Positions 20,007 through 28,145 of a stretch of DNA of 55,749 nt are shown piece by piece. Both the position numbers and the translations under genes were made by a program. Each line of letters begins with the position of its first letter. The stretch's first letter is position 1. Origin of the DNA: Opitutales bacterium (GTDB lineage Bacteria; Verrucomicrobiota; Verrucomicrobiia; Opitutales; Oceanipulchritudinaceae); contig SLNJ01000045.1 in NCBI GenBank assembly GCA_007133065.1, forward strand, positions 1 to 55,749, given 5' to 3'. The notes under the pieces are model-generated. The model saw only the letters and a program-made list of their open reading frames with translations, was not told the DNA's origin and made no database searches.

Positions 20007-20384
20007 ATGATACAGATACCCATTCTGGCCGCCACCACGGCGGAGATCACGTCACCCGCCTACGGCGGCGACACGCTGAACGTTGTGGTTCCGCTCATAT
20101 TCGTCTTTGTGCTGGCGACGTTCATCGGATGGGACGTGATTCGAAACGTCTCGCGTCTGCTGCATACACCTCTCATGTCGCTGACCAACGCGATTTCAGC
20201 GGTGGTGATCGTCGGCGCCATTCTCGTTGCGGGCCCGCAGGTTGGAGACGACCATCCAGCGTGGATTTCGGTGCTCGGACTGGTCGCAATCGTCGCCGCC
20301 TCCATCAATATCGTTAGTGGATTCCTGATCACAAACCGCATGTTGAGGATGTTTAAAACCCGCGCGCCGGAGCAGAAATCATGA
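20007..20384 (+). CDS. pntAB: NAD(P) transhydrogenase subunit alpha part 2 (membrane)
   Basis: Small membrane component (dII part) of the split transhydrogenase. From the ATG 11 bp after the pntAA stop it has 125 residues with three to four hydrophobic helices. The family pattern appears around FVLATFIGWDVI and TPLMSLTNAISAVVIVGA. Its last bases overlap the pntB start (ATGA), implying translational coupling. The frame remains open upstream, but an earlier start would run into pntAA. Confidence 0.93.
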   Translation: MIQIPILAATTAEITSPAYGGDTLNVVVPLIFVFVLATFIGWDVIRNVSRLLHTPLMSLTNAISAVVIVGAILVAGPQVGDDHPAWISVLGLVAIVAASINIVSGFLITNRMLRMFKTRAPEQKS

Positions 20385-21787
20385 GTCCGGAATATCGTGA
20401 ATTGATCGTCCAGATCAGTTACCTGATCGCAACCGTTCTGTTCATCTTCTCACTGAAGTGGATGAACACCCCCAAGACCGCGCGGCGCGGCGTGGTATCC
20501 GGCGTCTGGGCTATGACGATCGGGGTCGGCGGAACCATTATCGGTCCGACCATTGCCGTGGAGAGCCTGCCGTGGATTGCTCTCGCCGTGATCGTCGGCG
20601 GGATCATCGGGATCCCTCTCTCGAGGGTGCCGCTCACCGCGGTGCCGCAGCGAACCGCGCTCTCGCACGCATTCGGGGGGCTCGCTGCCGCCCTTGTGGG
20701 CACGGCGAAGTACTACCTGTGGCTCGACGGCGAACTCACGACCTTTCGCACCTTCGCGCTCAGCGCCGAGGTGCTCCTCGGCGGTTTGACCTTTACGGGA
20801 AGCCTGATGGCGGCCGGGAAGCTGCAGGAGATCATCCCGACGCGGCCGATTACGTATCGCGGACAGAACATCATCAATTTTATCATCCTCGGAGCGGCGA
20901 TCGGGTGCGGCATCGCCTTGATCATCAACCCTGAGTGGTCGTTCCTTTTCCCGATTCTGCTCGTGCTTTCACTGGCTTTCGGGATCATGCTCGTGCTTCC
21001 GATCGGTGGAGCGGACATGCCCACGGTCATCGCATTGCTCAACTCCTACGCCGGCCTCTCCGCCGTGGCCATGGGTTTTGTGCTCGAGAACAAACTCCTC
21101 GTCATCGCCGGAGCCCTCGATGGGGCTTCGGGCCTCATCCTCTCGATTATCATGTGCAAGGCGATGAATCGAAGCTTCAGGAACGTGCTGTTCGGCGCCT
21201 TTGGAAAAGTGAGTACGGCTGATGTCGCCGGGGAGCAAAAGCCGGTCAAGAGTGCGACACCGCGCGACGCGGCCGACATGATGGAGCAGGCTGAACGAGT
21301 GGTGATCATTCCGGGGTACGGTATGGCCGTGGCTCAGGCGCAGCACCGGGTGCGCGAGCTGTACGATCAGCTCACCAAGCGCGAGATCTCAGTCAAATTC
21401 GCGATCCATCCGGTTGCCGGGCGGATGCCGGGGCATATGAATGTCCTTCTGGCCGAGGCCGATATCCCGTACGAGGATCTCGTGGAGATGGATGAGATCA
21501 ACCGGGATATGGCGCAGGTCGACGTGGTGCTCGTGATCGGCGCGAACGATGTGGTAAACCCGGCAGCAAAGACCAATCCGAATTCACCCATCTACGGGAT
21601 GCCGGTGATCGACGCCGATAAGGCGCGAGCGGTCCTCGCCGTCAAACGATCCATGAACCCCGGCTTCGCCGGCATCGAGAATGAGCTCTACACCCTCGAA
21701 AAGACGCTCATGGTCTTCGGTGATGCCAAAGCCGTCGTGGGTGACATGGCCAAAGCGCTCTCCGGAGAGGGTGGAGGAGCGCATTGA
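20381..21787 (+). CDS. pntB: NAD(P) transhydrogenase subunit beta
   Basis: Carries the remaining membrane helices and the NADP(H)-binding dIII domain. Of 468 residues, about the first 270 contain roughly nine hydrophobic segments, and the rest is the soluble domain with the fingerprint GYGMAVAQAQ, the HPVAGRMPGHMNVLLAEA segment and GANDVVNPAA. A GGAG precedes the ATG, which overlaps pntAB by four bases. With pntAA and pntAB it completes the enzyme, expected to supply NADPH at the expense of the proton gradient. It converges on yjbQ. Confidence 0.96.
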   Translation: MSPEYRELIVQISYLIATVLFIFSLKWMNTPKTARRGVVSGVWAMTIGVGGTIIGPTIAVESLPWIALAVIVGGIIGIPLSRVPLTAVPQRTALSHAFGGLAAALVGTAKYYLWLDGELTTFRTFALSAEVLLGGLTFTGSLMAAGKLQEIIPTRPITYRGQNIINFIILGAAIGCGIALIINPEWSFLFPILLVLSLAFGIMLVLPIGGADMPTVIALLNSYAGLSAVAMGFVLENKLLVIAGALDGASGLILSIIMCKAMNRSFRNVLFGAFGKVSTADVAGEQKPVKSATPRDAADMMEQAERVVIIPGYGMAVAQAQHRVRELYDQLTKREISVKFAIHPVAGRMPGHMNVLLAEADIPYEDLVEMDEINRDMAQVDVVLVIGANDVVNPAAKTNPNSPIYGMPVIDADKARAVLAVKRSMNPGFAGIENELYTLEKTLMVFGDAKAVVGDMAKALSGEGGGAH

Positions 21788-21815
21788 GATGGTGAAAAGC
21801 TGAAAGGGTGGGGCT

Positions 21816-22232
21816 TTACGCTCCGATGATCTTGATCAGCACGCGCTTGCGTCGACGACCGTCAAACTCCCCGTAGAAAATCTGCTCCCACGGTCCGAAG
21901 TCGAGCCTGCCCTCCGTTACCGCGACCACGACCTCCCGCCCCATGATGGTGCGTTTCAGGTGGGCGTCCGCATTGTCCTCGCCGACGTTGTGGGCGTACT
22001 GATTATGCGGGTGTTCGGGAGCGAGCTTCTCCAGCCATACTTCAAAATCGCCGTGGAGTCCCGATTCATCGTCGTTGATAAACACGCTCGCGGAAATGTG
22101 CATTGCGTTGACCACGCACAACCCCTCGCGAATTCCGCTGGCCGCGAGCGCTTCTTCCACGCGCGGCGTGATGTTTAAAAACGCGCGCCGCTCTTCAACC
22201 TCGAACCAGAGTTCTTGTCGATGCGATTTCAT
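21816..22232 (-). CDS. yjbQ: YjbQ family protein (UPF0047; secondary thiamine-phosphate synthase-like)
   Basis: A 138-residue protein of a nearly universal small family with weak thiamin-phosphate synthase activity but unknown main role. Family patterns are [13 protein letters not shown] near residue 45, the His-rich loop [20 protein letters not shown], and [16 protein letters not shown] at the end. The start at 22232 matches the family N-terminus; the frame stays open upstream but that part shows no homology I recognise. It lies 151 bp downstream of folA on the same strand. Confidence 0.9.
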   Translation of the reverse strand: MKSHRQELWFEVEERRAFLNITPRVEEALAASGIREGLCVVNAMHISASVFINDDESGLHGDFEVWLEKLAPEHPHNQYAHNVGEDNADAHLKRTIMGREVVVAVTEGRLDFGPWEQIFYGEFDGRRRKRVLIKIIGA

Positions 22233-22383
22233 ACCGTTACGGTATAACACCGGTTTGTAGCGAGGGCCAGTGCAATCGATGGGATTCGGTTCACGGGGCT
22301 GCGCGGATTGGGTGCGATGCCCCTGCTGCCGTGGACCCGACTCGACACGGTTACTCCAGTCGATTGTAAGGAGAATCCGCGTT

Positions 22384-22896
22384 TCAACCACCCATCCTGT
22401 GCGAACGCCGGTAGTGGAGGATCTTGAACGCGGGGTAAGTTCGAACCGTTTCGTGCAGCTCGAATTCCGCCTCGAAGGGGGGGAAGAAGCGGTCTCCCTC
22501 GGGCTCGCAATCAACCACGGAGAGATAGAGATCGGAGCAGAGCGGCAGGGTTTGCCGGTAGATGTCGGCGCCCCCGAATATCCAGGTTTCACCGGGTGCG
22601 CCGGGCGCCCATGCCGTCAGCGCCTCGAGGTCCGGGAGCAGGACGACGCCATCCGGGGCCGATTTGAGGGAACGGCTCAGGACTACATTGGTGCGCCCCG
22701 GGAGCGGTTTTCCCAGGGATTCGAACGTCTTGCGCCCCATCACGATCACCTGGCCCGTCGTCTTCCGTTTCACCCATCGAAAATCCTCCGGAAGCTGCCA
22801 CGGGATTACGCCGCCATGGGCAATCACGCGGTTGCGGGCCATTGCGGCGATCGCGTTCCACTCACCGGGACGGGTATGAGGGCGTGATTCGTGCAT
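22384..22896 (-). CDS. folA: Dihydrofolate reductase
   Basis: Reduces dihydrofolate to tetrahydrofolate using NADPH, recycling the product of thymidylate synthase. In 170 residues it has [24 protein letters not shown], the N-terminal DHFR pattern (predicted catalytic Asp38), the NADPH-binding [16 protein letters not shown] (53-68), and GGADIY for the cofactor. It is the downstream gene of what was a thyA-folA operon; the adjacent thyA copy (22906-23157) is reduced to an 83-codon remnant ending nine bases before this start. The functional thyA is 4.3 kb away in a second copy of the segment. Confidence 0.93.
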   Translation of the reverse strand: MHESRPHTRPGEWNAIAAMARNRVIAHGGVIPWQLPEDFRWVKRKTTGQVIVMGRKTFESLGKPLPGRTNVVLSRSLKSAPDGVVLLPDLEALTAWAPGAPGETWIFGGADIYRQTLPLCSDLYLSVVDCEPEGDRFFPPFEAEFELHETVRTYPAFKILHYRRSHRMGG

Positions 22897-22905
22897 GGCG
22901 CGTCA

Positions 22906-23157
22906 TCACACCGCAATCGGCGCCCGGATCGCCGGCTGCGGGTCATCATTCCCGAGTGTAAAATCTTCGAAACGAAATGCAGAGGGGGCGTGGCACGCAG
23001 GCAGCGCCATCGGATCGCGTTCGCCAGGGTGCCAGGCGGAAGCGATGTGACGACGGCTGCAGGGGTCCTTGCGGAGCCCCTCAAGCAGATGCCGGATCTG
23101 GTCGCGGCGCGTCCCGTGTTCGAGGACGTGGCTCAGAAGGTCGAGGTAAACGCGCAT
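22906..23157 (-). pseudogene. Miniaturised thyA remnant, 83 codons, two in-frame internal deletions
   Basis: An open frame starting [19 protein letters not shown] and ending PAIRAPIAV, identical in layout to the ends of the intact ThyA at 27237-28037 but missing 183 internal codons. Retained are the N-terminal helix, the phosphate-binding CSRRH segment, a degraded active-site region (PACHA in place of PPCHT) and the C-terminus. The dUMP- and folate-binding body is lost, so thymidylate synthase activity is not possible. Both deletions keep the frame and no stop has arisen, so expression as a small protein cannot be excluded; decay is the simpler reading. Confidence 0.8.
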
Positions 23158-23244
23158 CGGTCTCGAGTGAAGCGCGTCGGTACGGCGGTTTCAACATCAT
23201 TGTGCGATGTCCGGATTCATCCCGTCACCGCCCTTCGGCGAGGG

Positions 23245-23400
23245 TCTACGTTTTCGGCGGACGAGCCAGCCGGGAATATGCCGTACGCGTCGGACGTCGC
23301 AGGGTGTCCGCAACACCGGGGAAAGCGGATCGCGAGTCTCCTGTACGAGAGACGACAGGCCCTGATGCGACAGCTGTGCGTGGTGCGTGCTTATTGAGAA
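23245..23400 (+). pseudogene. Fragment of the acetyltransferase-nitrilase gene
   Basis: One frame reads DEPAG, then PQHRGKRIASLLYERRQALMR, and stops with TGA at 23395-23397. It matches residues about 91-140 of the intact fusion protein encoded at 28146-29711 (HEPAG, PQHRGKRIASLLYEKRHALMR), which contain the acetyl-CoA-binding motif. The sequence encoding the first about 90 residues and everything after this part is missing. No start codon or ribosome-binding site is attached to it. Confidence 0.75.
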
Positions 23401-23507
23401 CCCGGGAAATCCGGTTGCATTCCGCGTTGACCTCGATTTGGAGGGTGCCAATTCTTATTCTGGACGCCGGAAACGCGCCGGTCGGTGTCGAAAACAGTGC
23501 AACCGCC

Positions 23508-24896
23508 ATGGGTTTCTTCAACACACGATCCACCAGCACCGTTCAGCCCTTGCGTGCGCGGGCGTTACGGCTGCTCTCCCTCCTGATTCTCGGCTTGTCC
23601 GCAAACGGTCTCGCGGCGGATCCGCGGGAGGATGAGATCCGAGAACTGCGCCGGGAGATCGAGGCGTTGAAGGAACGGCTGGAGCGCCTGGAGCGTGGAT
23701 CGGAGGCGTCGGCGGAGCGAGCGGACGGGCGGGAACACCTGCGGCAATCACACGCCGCACAAGCCGGACCAGTCCAGCCCGATGAGGCCATGTCGACTGC
23801 CGATTTGGACGCGCGCTCTTCCCTTGCCGCCCTTTCCGCGGTGTCCGAACCGACTCCGGAGACCCTGCGGTTCGGGGGAGCACTGCGGTTCAACGCGTCG
23901 CTACGGAATTTTGACGAGGGCTCCAGGGACCGCAAGGGGGAAAGCGGATTCGAGTTGTTTCGGATCGGCGTTTCGGGCGGGTTGCAGGACTACCTGATTT
24001 CGGCCGAGTACCGCTTCTACCCGTACATGAATGCACTGCATCACGGTTGGATTGGATATGACTTTGGCCGGCACGGATCGGTGCATCTGGGAGTCTCTCA
24101 GGTGCCGTTCGGTCTCCTTCCGTACGCTGCCCACAGTTTTTGGTTTGGCGTGCCATATTACCTGGGCCTGGCGGATAACTACGATCTGGGAATCCAGTAT
24201 CTGGTCTCCACCGAATCATGGAAGGTGCACCTGGCTTTCTATAAGAACAGCGAACTCGGAGACTCAGCGAGCCTGGAACGATACGCCTTCGATGTCGTAC
24301 GTGTGGGCGAACAGCAAAACGAGAAGATCAATCAGCTCAACACCCGGGTCGCCCGCACATTCGAGACGGGAAGCGGTTCGACCCACGAGGTCGGGCTCTC
24401 CGGTCAGCTCGGAGAACTATACAATCGCGTGACAGGCCGTACCGGACACCATTGGGCACTCGCCGCTCACTGGAATGCGCACGTGAGCCTGTGGAACTTT
24501 CAGGCTCAGCTGGCTCGTTTCGAGTACCATCCGAAAAACCCGATGGGCGTCAGCGACCGTGTGGTTGCACTCGGCGCCCTTGCGACCAGCTACGAGGCGG
24601 CATCACGCGGCAGTGTTGCAGTCGCCAACATCGCCTACAGCGTGCCGCACACCGGCATGTATTTCGACGAACTGATCTTGTACAACAACTATTCAATCCT
24701 GTTCAAGGATGTGACGGGATTCGCGGATTCGCAGATCAACACAATCGGCGCCGCCATGGGGATCGGACCGCTGTACATGTACCTCGACTGGATTCATGCG
24801 AGGAACATGCCGTTTTTCGGCGACGGTTCCCTGGCCGGCGACGGTGTGCGCACCTGGAAATCACGGATCAACCTCAACATGGGATATTACTGGTGA
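23508..24896 (+). CDS. Outer-membrane porin-like beta-barrel protein with N-terminal coiled coil
   Basis: Predicted secreted outer-membrane protein of 462 residues. Basic residues and the hydrophobic stretch LRLLSLLILGLSANGLA (20-36) form a signal peptide. Residues about 40-68 form a heptad-like coiled coil (IRELRREIEALKERLERLE), as in porins that trimerise or contact peptidoglycan. From residue about 125 amphipathic beta-strands alternate, and the protein ends INLNMGYYW, with a terminal aromatic residue as expected for BAM-dependent insertion. It resembles OprP/OprO-like or carbohydrate porins; substrate unknown. The stop overlaps the next start (TGATG), coupling it to a solute-binding protein. 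Confidence 0.78.
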   Translation: MGFFNTRSTSTVQPLRARALRLLSLLILGLSANGLAADPREDEIRELRREIEALKERLERLERGSEASAERADGREHLRQSHAAQAGPVQPDEAMSTADLDARSSLAALSAVSEPTPETLRFGGALRFNASLRNFDEGSRDRKGESGFELFRIGVSGGLQDYLISAEYRFYPYMNALHHGWIGYDFGRHGSVHLGVSQVPFGLLPYAAHSFWFGVPYYLGLADNYDLGIQYLVSTESWKVHLAFYKNSELGDSASLERYAFDVVRVGEQQNEKINQLNTRVARTFETGSGSTHEVGLSGQLGELYNRVTGRTGHHWALAAHWNAHVSLWNFQAQLARFEYHPKNPMGVSDRVVALGALATSYEAASRGSVAVANIAYSVPHTGMYFDELILYNNYSILFKDVTGFADSQINTIGAAMGIGPLYMYLDWIHARNMPFFGDGSLAGDGVRTWKSRINLNMGYYW

Positions 24897-26005
24897 TGCG
24901 GAAACGTGAGGGATTGCTCAGCAGGTGCGTGCAATGGGGCATCGCCGTGTTGTTGGTTTTCGGTCTCGGAACGACAGCGACTGCGGAGACGCTTCGAATC
25001 GCCTCGTGGGGGGGGGCATACGTGCGGAGCCAGATTCACGGATTCATACGGGACTACGAGGAGGAGACGGGCGTTCGCGTTGAGATTATCGAGTACGCGG
25101 GCGGGATCGATGCGGTTCGCTCGCAGGTCCGGTCGCACAATGTGCGTTGGGATGTTGTGGATTTCGAGTTGTTTGACGCCATTCGGGCGGGCCGGGAGGG
25201 CTTGCTTGAGCCGGTCGATCCAGACGACCTGGCGCCCGCGCCGGATGGAACGCCCGCCCGCGAGGACTTTATCGATGGGAGCATCATGGAATTCGGCGTG
25301 GGGAATATCGTGTACTCCACAGTCATCGCTTACAACCGGGCACAGCATCCCGCGGCCCCGACCCGCCTGGAGGATCTGTTCGACCTGGAGGCATTTCCGG
25401 GTGAGCGAACACTCCGACAAACACCGGTTGGGAATCTGGAGTGGGCGCTGATCGCCGACGGAGTCGATCCGGATTCCGTCTACGCGGTGCTGGAGACCGA
25501 GGCCGGTGTACAGAGGGCACTCCGCAAGCTGAACGATATCAAAGCGGTCGTTCGCTGGTGGACCGATGGGGAACAGGCAATCGCCTGGCTGGAACGCGGC
25601 GAGGTGACAATGGGATCGGTCTACAATGGGCGGGCCTTCGACGCCAAGCGGCGCGGCGCTCCTATCGAGATCGTGTGGGATCGCCAGATCACCGCACTGG
25701 ATGTCTGGGGCATCCCGAAACACGGCCGGAATACCGACCGTGCCCGCGAATTCGTCCGCTTCGCCACGTCGACCCGCCGCCTCGCGAATCAGACGCGCTA
25801 CATCGCTTACGGGCCCGTTCGCCGGTCGTCGATGGAATACGTGCCGGAAGACGTTCGTCCATACCTCCCCTCAGCACCGGAGAACCTGCGTACCGCCTTC
25901 CACAGCGACCCGGAATGGTGGGCGGAGCACTTCGACCGCATCAACAGCCGATTCGAGCGCTGGCTCCGGTTTCCTGCGCGCGTCCCCTCCCGGCTGCGGC
26001 GATAG
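24896..26005 (+). CDS. Extracellular (periplasmic) solute-binding protein, PotD/spermidine-putrescine-like
   Basis: ABC-type solute-binding protein of 369 residues. The signal peptide ends near TATA-ETLRIASWGG (30/31). ETLRIASWGGAY is the typical mature start of the PotD/SBP type 8 family, followed by DVVDFELFD and the C-lobe pattern ALDVWGIPKHGRNTDRAREFV. It starts inside the stop of the porin gene, so the two are coupled. No ATPase or permease gene is nearby, so the inner-membrane partner must lie elsewhere or the pair works differently. Ligand unknown; polyamine is only the family default. Confidence 0.85.
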   Translation: MRKREGLLSRCVQWGIAVLLVFGLGTTATAETLRIASWGGAYVRSQIHGFIRDYEEETGVRVEIIEYAGGIDAVRSQVRSHNVRWDVVDFELFDAIRAGREGLLEPVDPDDLAPAPDGTPAREDFIDGSIMEFGVGNIVYSTVIAYNRAQHPAAPTRLEDLFDLEAFPGERTLRQTPVGNLEWALIADGVDPDSVYAVLETEAGVQRALRKLNDIKAVVRWWTDGEQAIAWLERGEVTMGSVYNGRAFDAKRRGAPIEIVWDRQITALDVWGIPKHGRNTDRAREFVRFATSTRRLANQTRYIAYGPVRRSSMEYVPEDVRPYLPSAPENLRTAFHSDPEWWAEHFDRINSRFERWLRFPARVPSRLRR

Positions 26006-26052
26006 AGGTCTTCCTCTTGCGGGCCGGGCCGAAGCCGGCTATCTTATTGGCT

Positions 26053-26514
26053 ATGCATGGGCCGTCGCAGTTTCGCGCGTCGCCGGCCGGCCGCGTCGCG
26101 GCAGGCGCTCTTTTGATCTCCCTGTGCGCGGTCGCGCCGGTTCGCGGAGAAGACGAGGGGGATGCGCATTACGTGCGCTGGGAGGGGCCGCACACCATTG
26201 CCTCCGGGGATGCCTACCGCGGCCCGTGGCGGATGAACGAGTCGGAGTTTCACTTCGTGGACGACCCGACGGTCGCGGTCGATCAGTCGGGTGGCGTGGC
26301 GGTCGTGTGGGCGAACCACAAAGTGCAGGACCTGTTCTTTCAGCGCTTTGACGGCGATGGCACGGCGCGATTCGAGGAGCCCGTGAACATATCGCGGAGT
26401 CCGGATGTTTTCTCGTGGTTGCCCCGGATCGTTGTCGCCGCAGCGGTCGTCAACAGCACGTTCGGCCGGAATCGCGGGAGTCACATCTGGCTCTGGCGGT
26501 TGGCGGAGAATTGA
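26053..26514 (+). CDS. Short secreted protein, probably a truncated BNR/sialidase-like beta-propeller protein
   Basis: A 153-residue frame with a signal peptide (hydrophobic GALLISLCAVAPVRG, about 20-34). The segment DDPTVAVDQSGGVAVVWAN followed by DLFFQRFDGDG and PVNISRSPDVFSWLPRIVV resembles the first blade of secreted BNR-repeat proteins. After IVVA the resemblance stops and the frame soon ends. Such proteins normally continue for hundreds of residues, so this is probably the 5' end of a broken gene. It lies 47 bp after the solute-binding protein gene on the same strand. Confidence 0.5.
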   Translation: MHGPSQFRASPAGRVAAGALLISLCAVAPVRGEDEGDAHYVRWEGPHTIASGDAYRGPWRMNESEFHFVDDPTVAVDQSGGVAVVWANHKVQDLFFQRFDGDGTARFEEPVNISRSPDVFSWLPRIVVAAAVVNSTFGRNRGSHIWLWRLAEN

Positions 26515-26575
26515 CAGGGGGTTCAGCGTTTCCCACCTCCCGTTTCCGAGATTGATCTCCGCCCTGCGGTGGGGT

Positions 26576-27043
26576 ATGTCCCATTACATGAGTTGGAATG
26601 TATACTTGGCGGGAGAGATTCATTCCCCGTGGCGGGAGACCCTGGTGCGGGAGGCGAAGGAGCACGGCCTGGAGATTGTGTTTACCGGGCCGGTGACCGA
26701 TCACGCCGCCAGCGATTCGTGCGGCGTACGGATCCTCGGTGAGGAGGAATCGGCGTTCTGGCGGGACCGCAAGGGCGCCGGCGTCAACGCGGTTCGCACG
26801 CGAACGTTGATTCGCCGCGCCGACGTCGTCGTCGTGAAGTTTGGCGAGAAATATCGCCAGTGGAACGCCGCGTTCGACGCCGGTTTCGCTGCGGCGCTCG
26901 GCAAGCCGCTGATTATCGTGCATCCGGAGGAGTTCGATCACGCCCTGAAGGAAGTCGACGAGACCGCCAACGCTGTCGCGCGCGACGAGAGCCAGGTCGT
27001 GCGGATCCTACGGTATGTGACGAAAGGCGAAGTGGACGCCTGA
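26576..27043 (+). CDS. YtoQ-family protein (nucleoside 2-deoxyribosyltransferase-like fold)
   Basis: A 155-residue protein resembling Bacillus subtilis YtoQ. It begins WNVYLAGEIHSPWRE, with the typical strand and AGEIH motif. TGPVTDHAASD, GEEESAFWRDRKGAG, ADVVVVKFGEKYRQWNAAFDAGFAAALGKPLI and HPEEFDHALKE follow in family order. The fold is related to nucleoside 2-deoxyribosyltransferases, but the biochemical role of YtoQ is not established. An in-frame ATG four codons on (26588) is an alternative start; GGTGGGG just upstream favours 26576. Confidence 0.8.
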   Translation: MSHYMSWNVYLAGEIHSPWRETLVREAKEHGLEIVFTGPVTDHAASDSCGVRILGEEESAFWRDRKGAGVNAVRTRTLIRRADVVVVKFGEKYRQWNAAFDAGFAAALGKPLIIVHPEEFDHALKEVDETANAVARDESQVVRILRYVTKGEVDA

Positions 27044-27105
27044 CAAACCCATTACGGATGTCGAAAGCCCTCGAGCCCGCGGGGTTGAAATTGACGTTGG
27101 ACACA

Positions 27106-27120
27106 AGGGGGCTGCCCCCT
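27106..27120. terminator. Short GC hairpin after the ytoQ-like gene
   Basis: AGGGGG and CCCCCT form a 6-bp stem with a three-base loop, 63 bp after the ytoQ-like stop. No T-tract follows, so termination is uncertain. The 11-bp sequence ACCCATTACGG occurs on both sides of this hairpin (27047-27057 and 27168-27178). Confidence 0.3.
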
Positions 27121-27170
27121 GGTCCGCAGTTCGCACGCTGTACCCTATTATCGGATACGATTGAGAGACC

Positions 27171-27227
27171 CATTACGGCGATCGCGTTTTACTCGCCGGG
27201 ACGGGTATGAGGGCGTGATTCGGGCAT
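27171..27227 (-). pseudogene. folA 5'-end remnant
   Basis: Reads [12 protein letters not shown] then TAA, followed in frame by NAIAVM. This matches the first 20 codons of intact folA ([20 protein letters not shown]) with the Trp codon TGG turned to TAA. Everything beyond codon about 20 is gone. It sits nine bases after the thyA stop, as the intact folA does after its thyA remnant. Confidence 0.8.
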
Positions 27228-27236
27228 AGTGCGTGG

Positions 27237-28037
27237 TCACACCGCGATCGGCGCCCGGATCGCCGGGTGCGGGTCGTAATTCTCGAGTGTAAAATCTTCG
27301 AAGCGAAATGCAAAGAGGTCGTCGACCTCCGGGTTCAGGCGCATGCGGGGGAGGGGACGGGGCTCACGCACGAGCTGGGTTCGCGCCTGATCCAAATGGT
27401 TCGAATAGAGATGAAGATCGCCGAAGGTGTGCACGAAGGTCCCTGGACGGTAGCCGCACACCTGCGCGATCATAAGCGTCAGGAGGGCGTAGGAGGCGAT
27501 GTTGAACGGAACCCCCAGAAAGAGATCGGCGCTGCGCTGGTACAACTGACAGCTCAGCGTTCCCGCGTTCGTATCCACGTAGAACTGAAAGAGGGTGTGG
27601 CACGGAGGCAGCGCCATCAGATCGAGTTCGCCGGGGTTCCAGGCGGATACGATGTGACGACGGCTGCAGGGGTCCTTGCGCAGTCCCTCAAGCAGCTGCC
27701 GGATCTGGTCGACGGTCGTGCCGTCGGGACGGCGCCACGCCCGCCACTGCGCGCCGTAAATACGCCCGAGATCCCCATTCTCGTCCGCCCACTCATCCCA
27801 GATTGAGACCTTGTTGGCTTTCAAATAAGCCGTGTTGGTGTCACCGTTCAGAAACCAGAGCAGTTCGTGGATGATTGAGCGCAGGTGCAGCTTCTTGGTG
27901 GTTAGAAGTGGAAACCCGGATGCGAGATCGTAGCGGGTCTGCGCGCCGAAGACCGAAAGCGTGCCGGTTCCGGTTCGGTCGTCGCGGCGCGTCCCGTGTT
28001 CGAGGACATCGTTCAAGAGATCGAGATAAGCACGCAT
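27237..28037 (-). CDS. thyA: Thymidylate synthase
   Basis: Converts dUMP and methylenetetrahydrofolate to dTMP and dihydrofolate. It has 266 residues, two more than E. coli ThyA, and shows [11 protein letters not shown] (21-31), the dUMP phosphate-binding CSRRH (124-128), the nucleophile Cys146 in [30 protein letters not shown], and DLHLYSNH. The C-terminus APIAV is the usual ThyA ending that closes the active site. Functionally paired with folA at 22384-22896, which recycles the dihydrofolate. It is divergent from the acetyltransferase-nitrilase gene, with 108 bp between the starts. Confidence 0.97.
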   Translation of the reverse strand: MRAYLDLLNDVLEHGTRRDDRTGTGTLSVFGAQTRYDLASGFPLLTTKKLHLRSIIHELLWFLNGDTNTAYLKANKVSIWDEWADENGDLGRIYGAQWRAWRRPDGTTVDQIRQLLEGLRKDPCSRRHIVSAWNPGELDLMALPPCHTLFQFYVDTNAGTLSCQLYQRSADLFLGVPFNIASYALLTLMIAQVCGYRPGTFVHTFGDLHLYSNHLDQARTQLVREPRPLPRMRLNPEVDDLFAFRFEDFTLENYDPHPAIRAPIAV

Positions 28038-28145
28038 TGTTGCCGAGTGAAGCGGTTCGCTGGAACAGTTTCAATCCCATACTGCGGCGCCGGACGAAAT
28101 GGTCTCGTCACCCGCGTGAAAGCGCCCTAGAGTTGGCTGCATACT

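Larger units (their letters stand above)
22840..23400. repeat. Duplicated folA-thyA-acetyltransferase segment, copy A (folA intact, rest decayed)
   Basis: Direct-orientation partner of 27171-28560. Bases 22840-22983 align without gaps to 27171-27314, with about nine in ten bases identical by eye. After a 276-bp deletion, 22984-23100 match to about 27707. After a 273-bp deletion, 23101-23200 match 27981-28080. About 23245-23400 match 28409-28560. The deletion points show short shared sequences (GGTCG at one, an AGAGG-like run at the other), suggesting slippage or microhomology-mediated loss. Confidence 0.85.
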
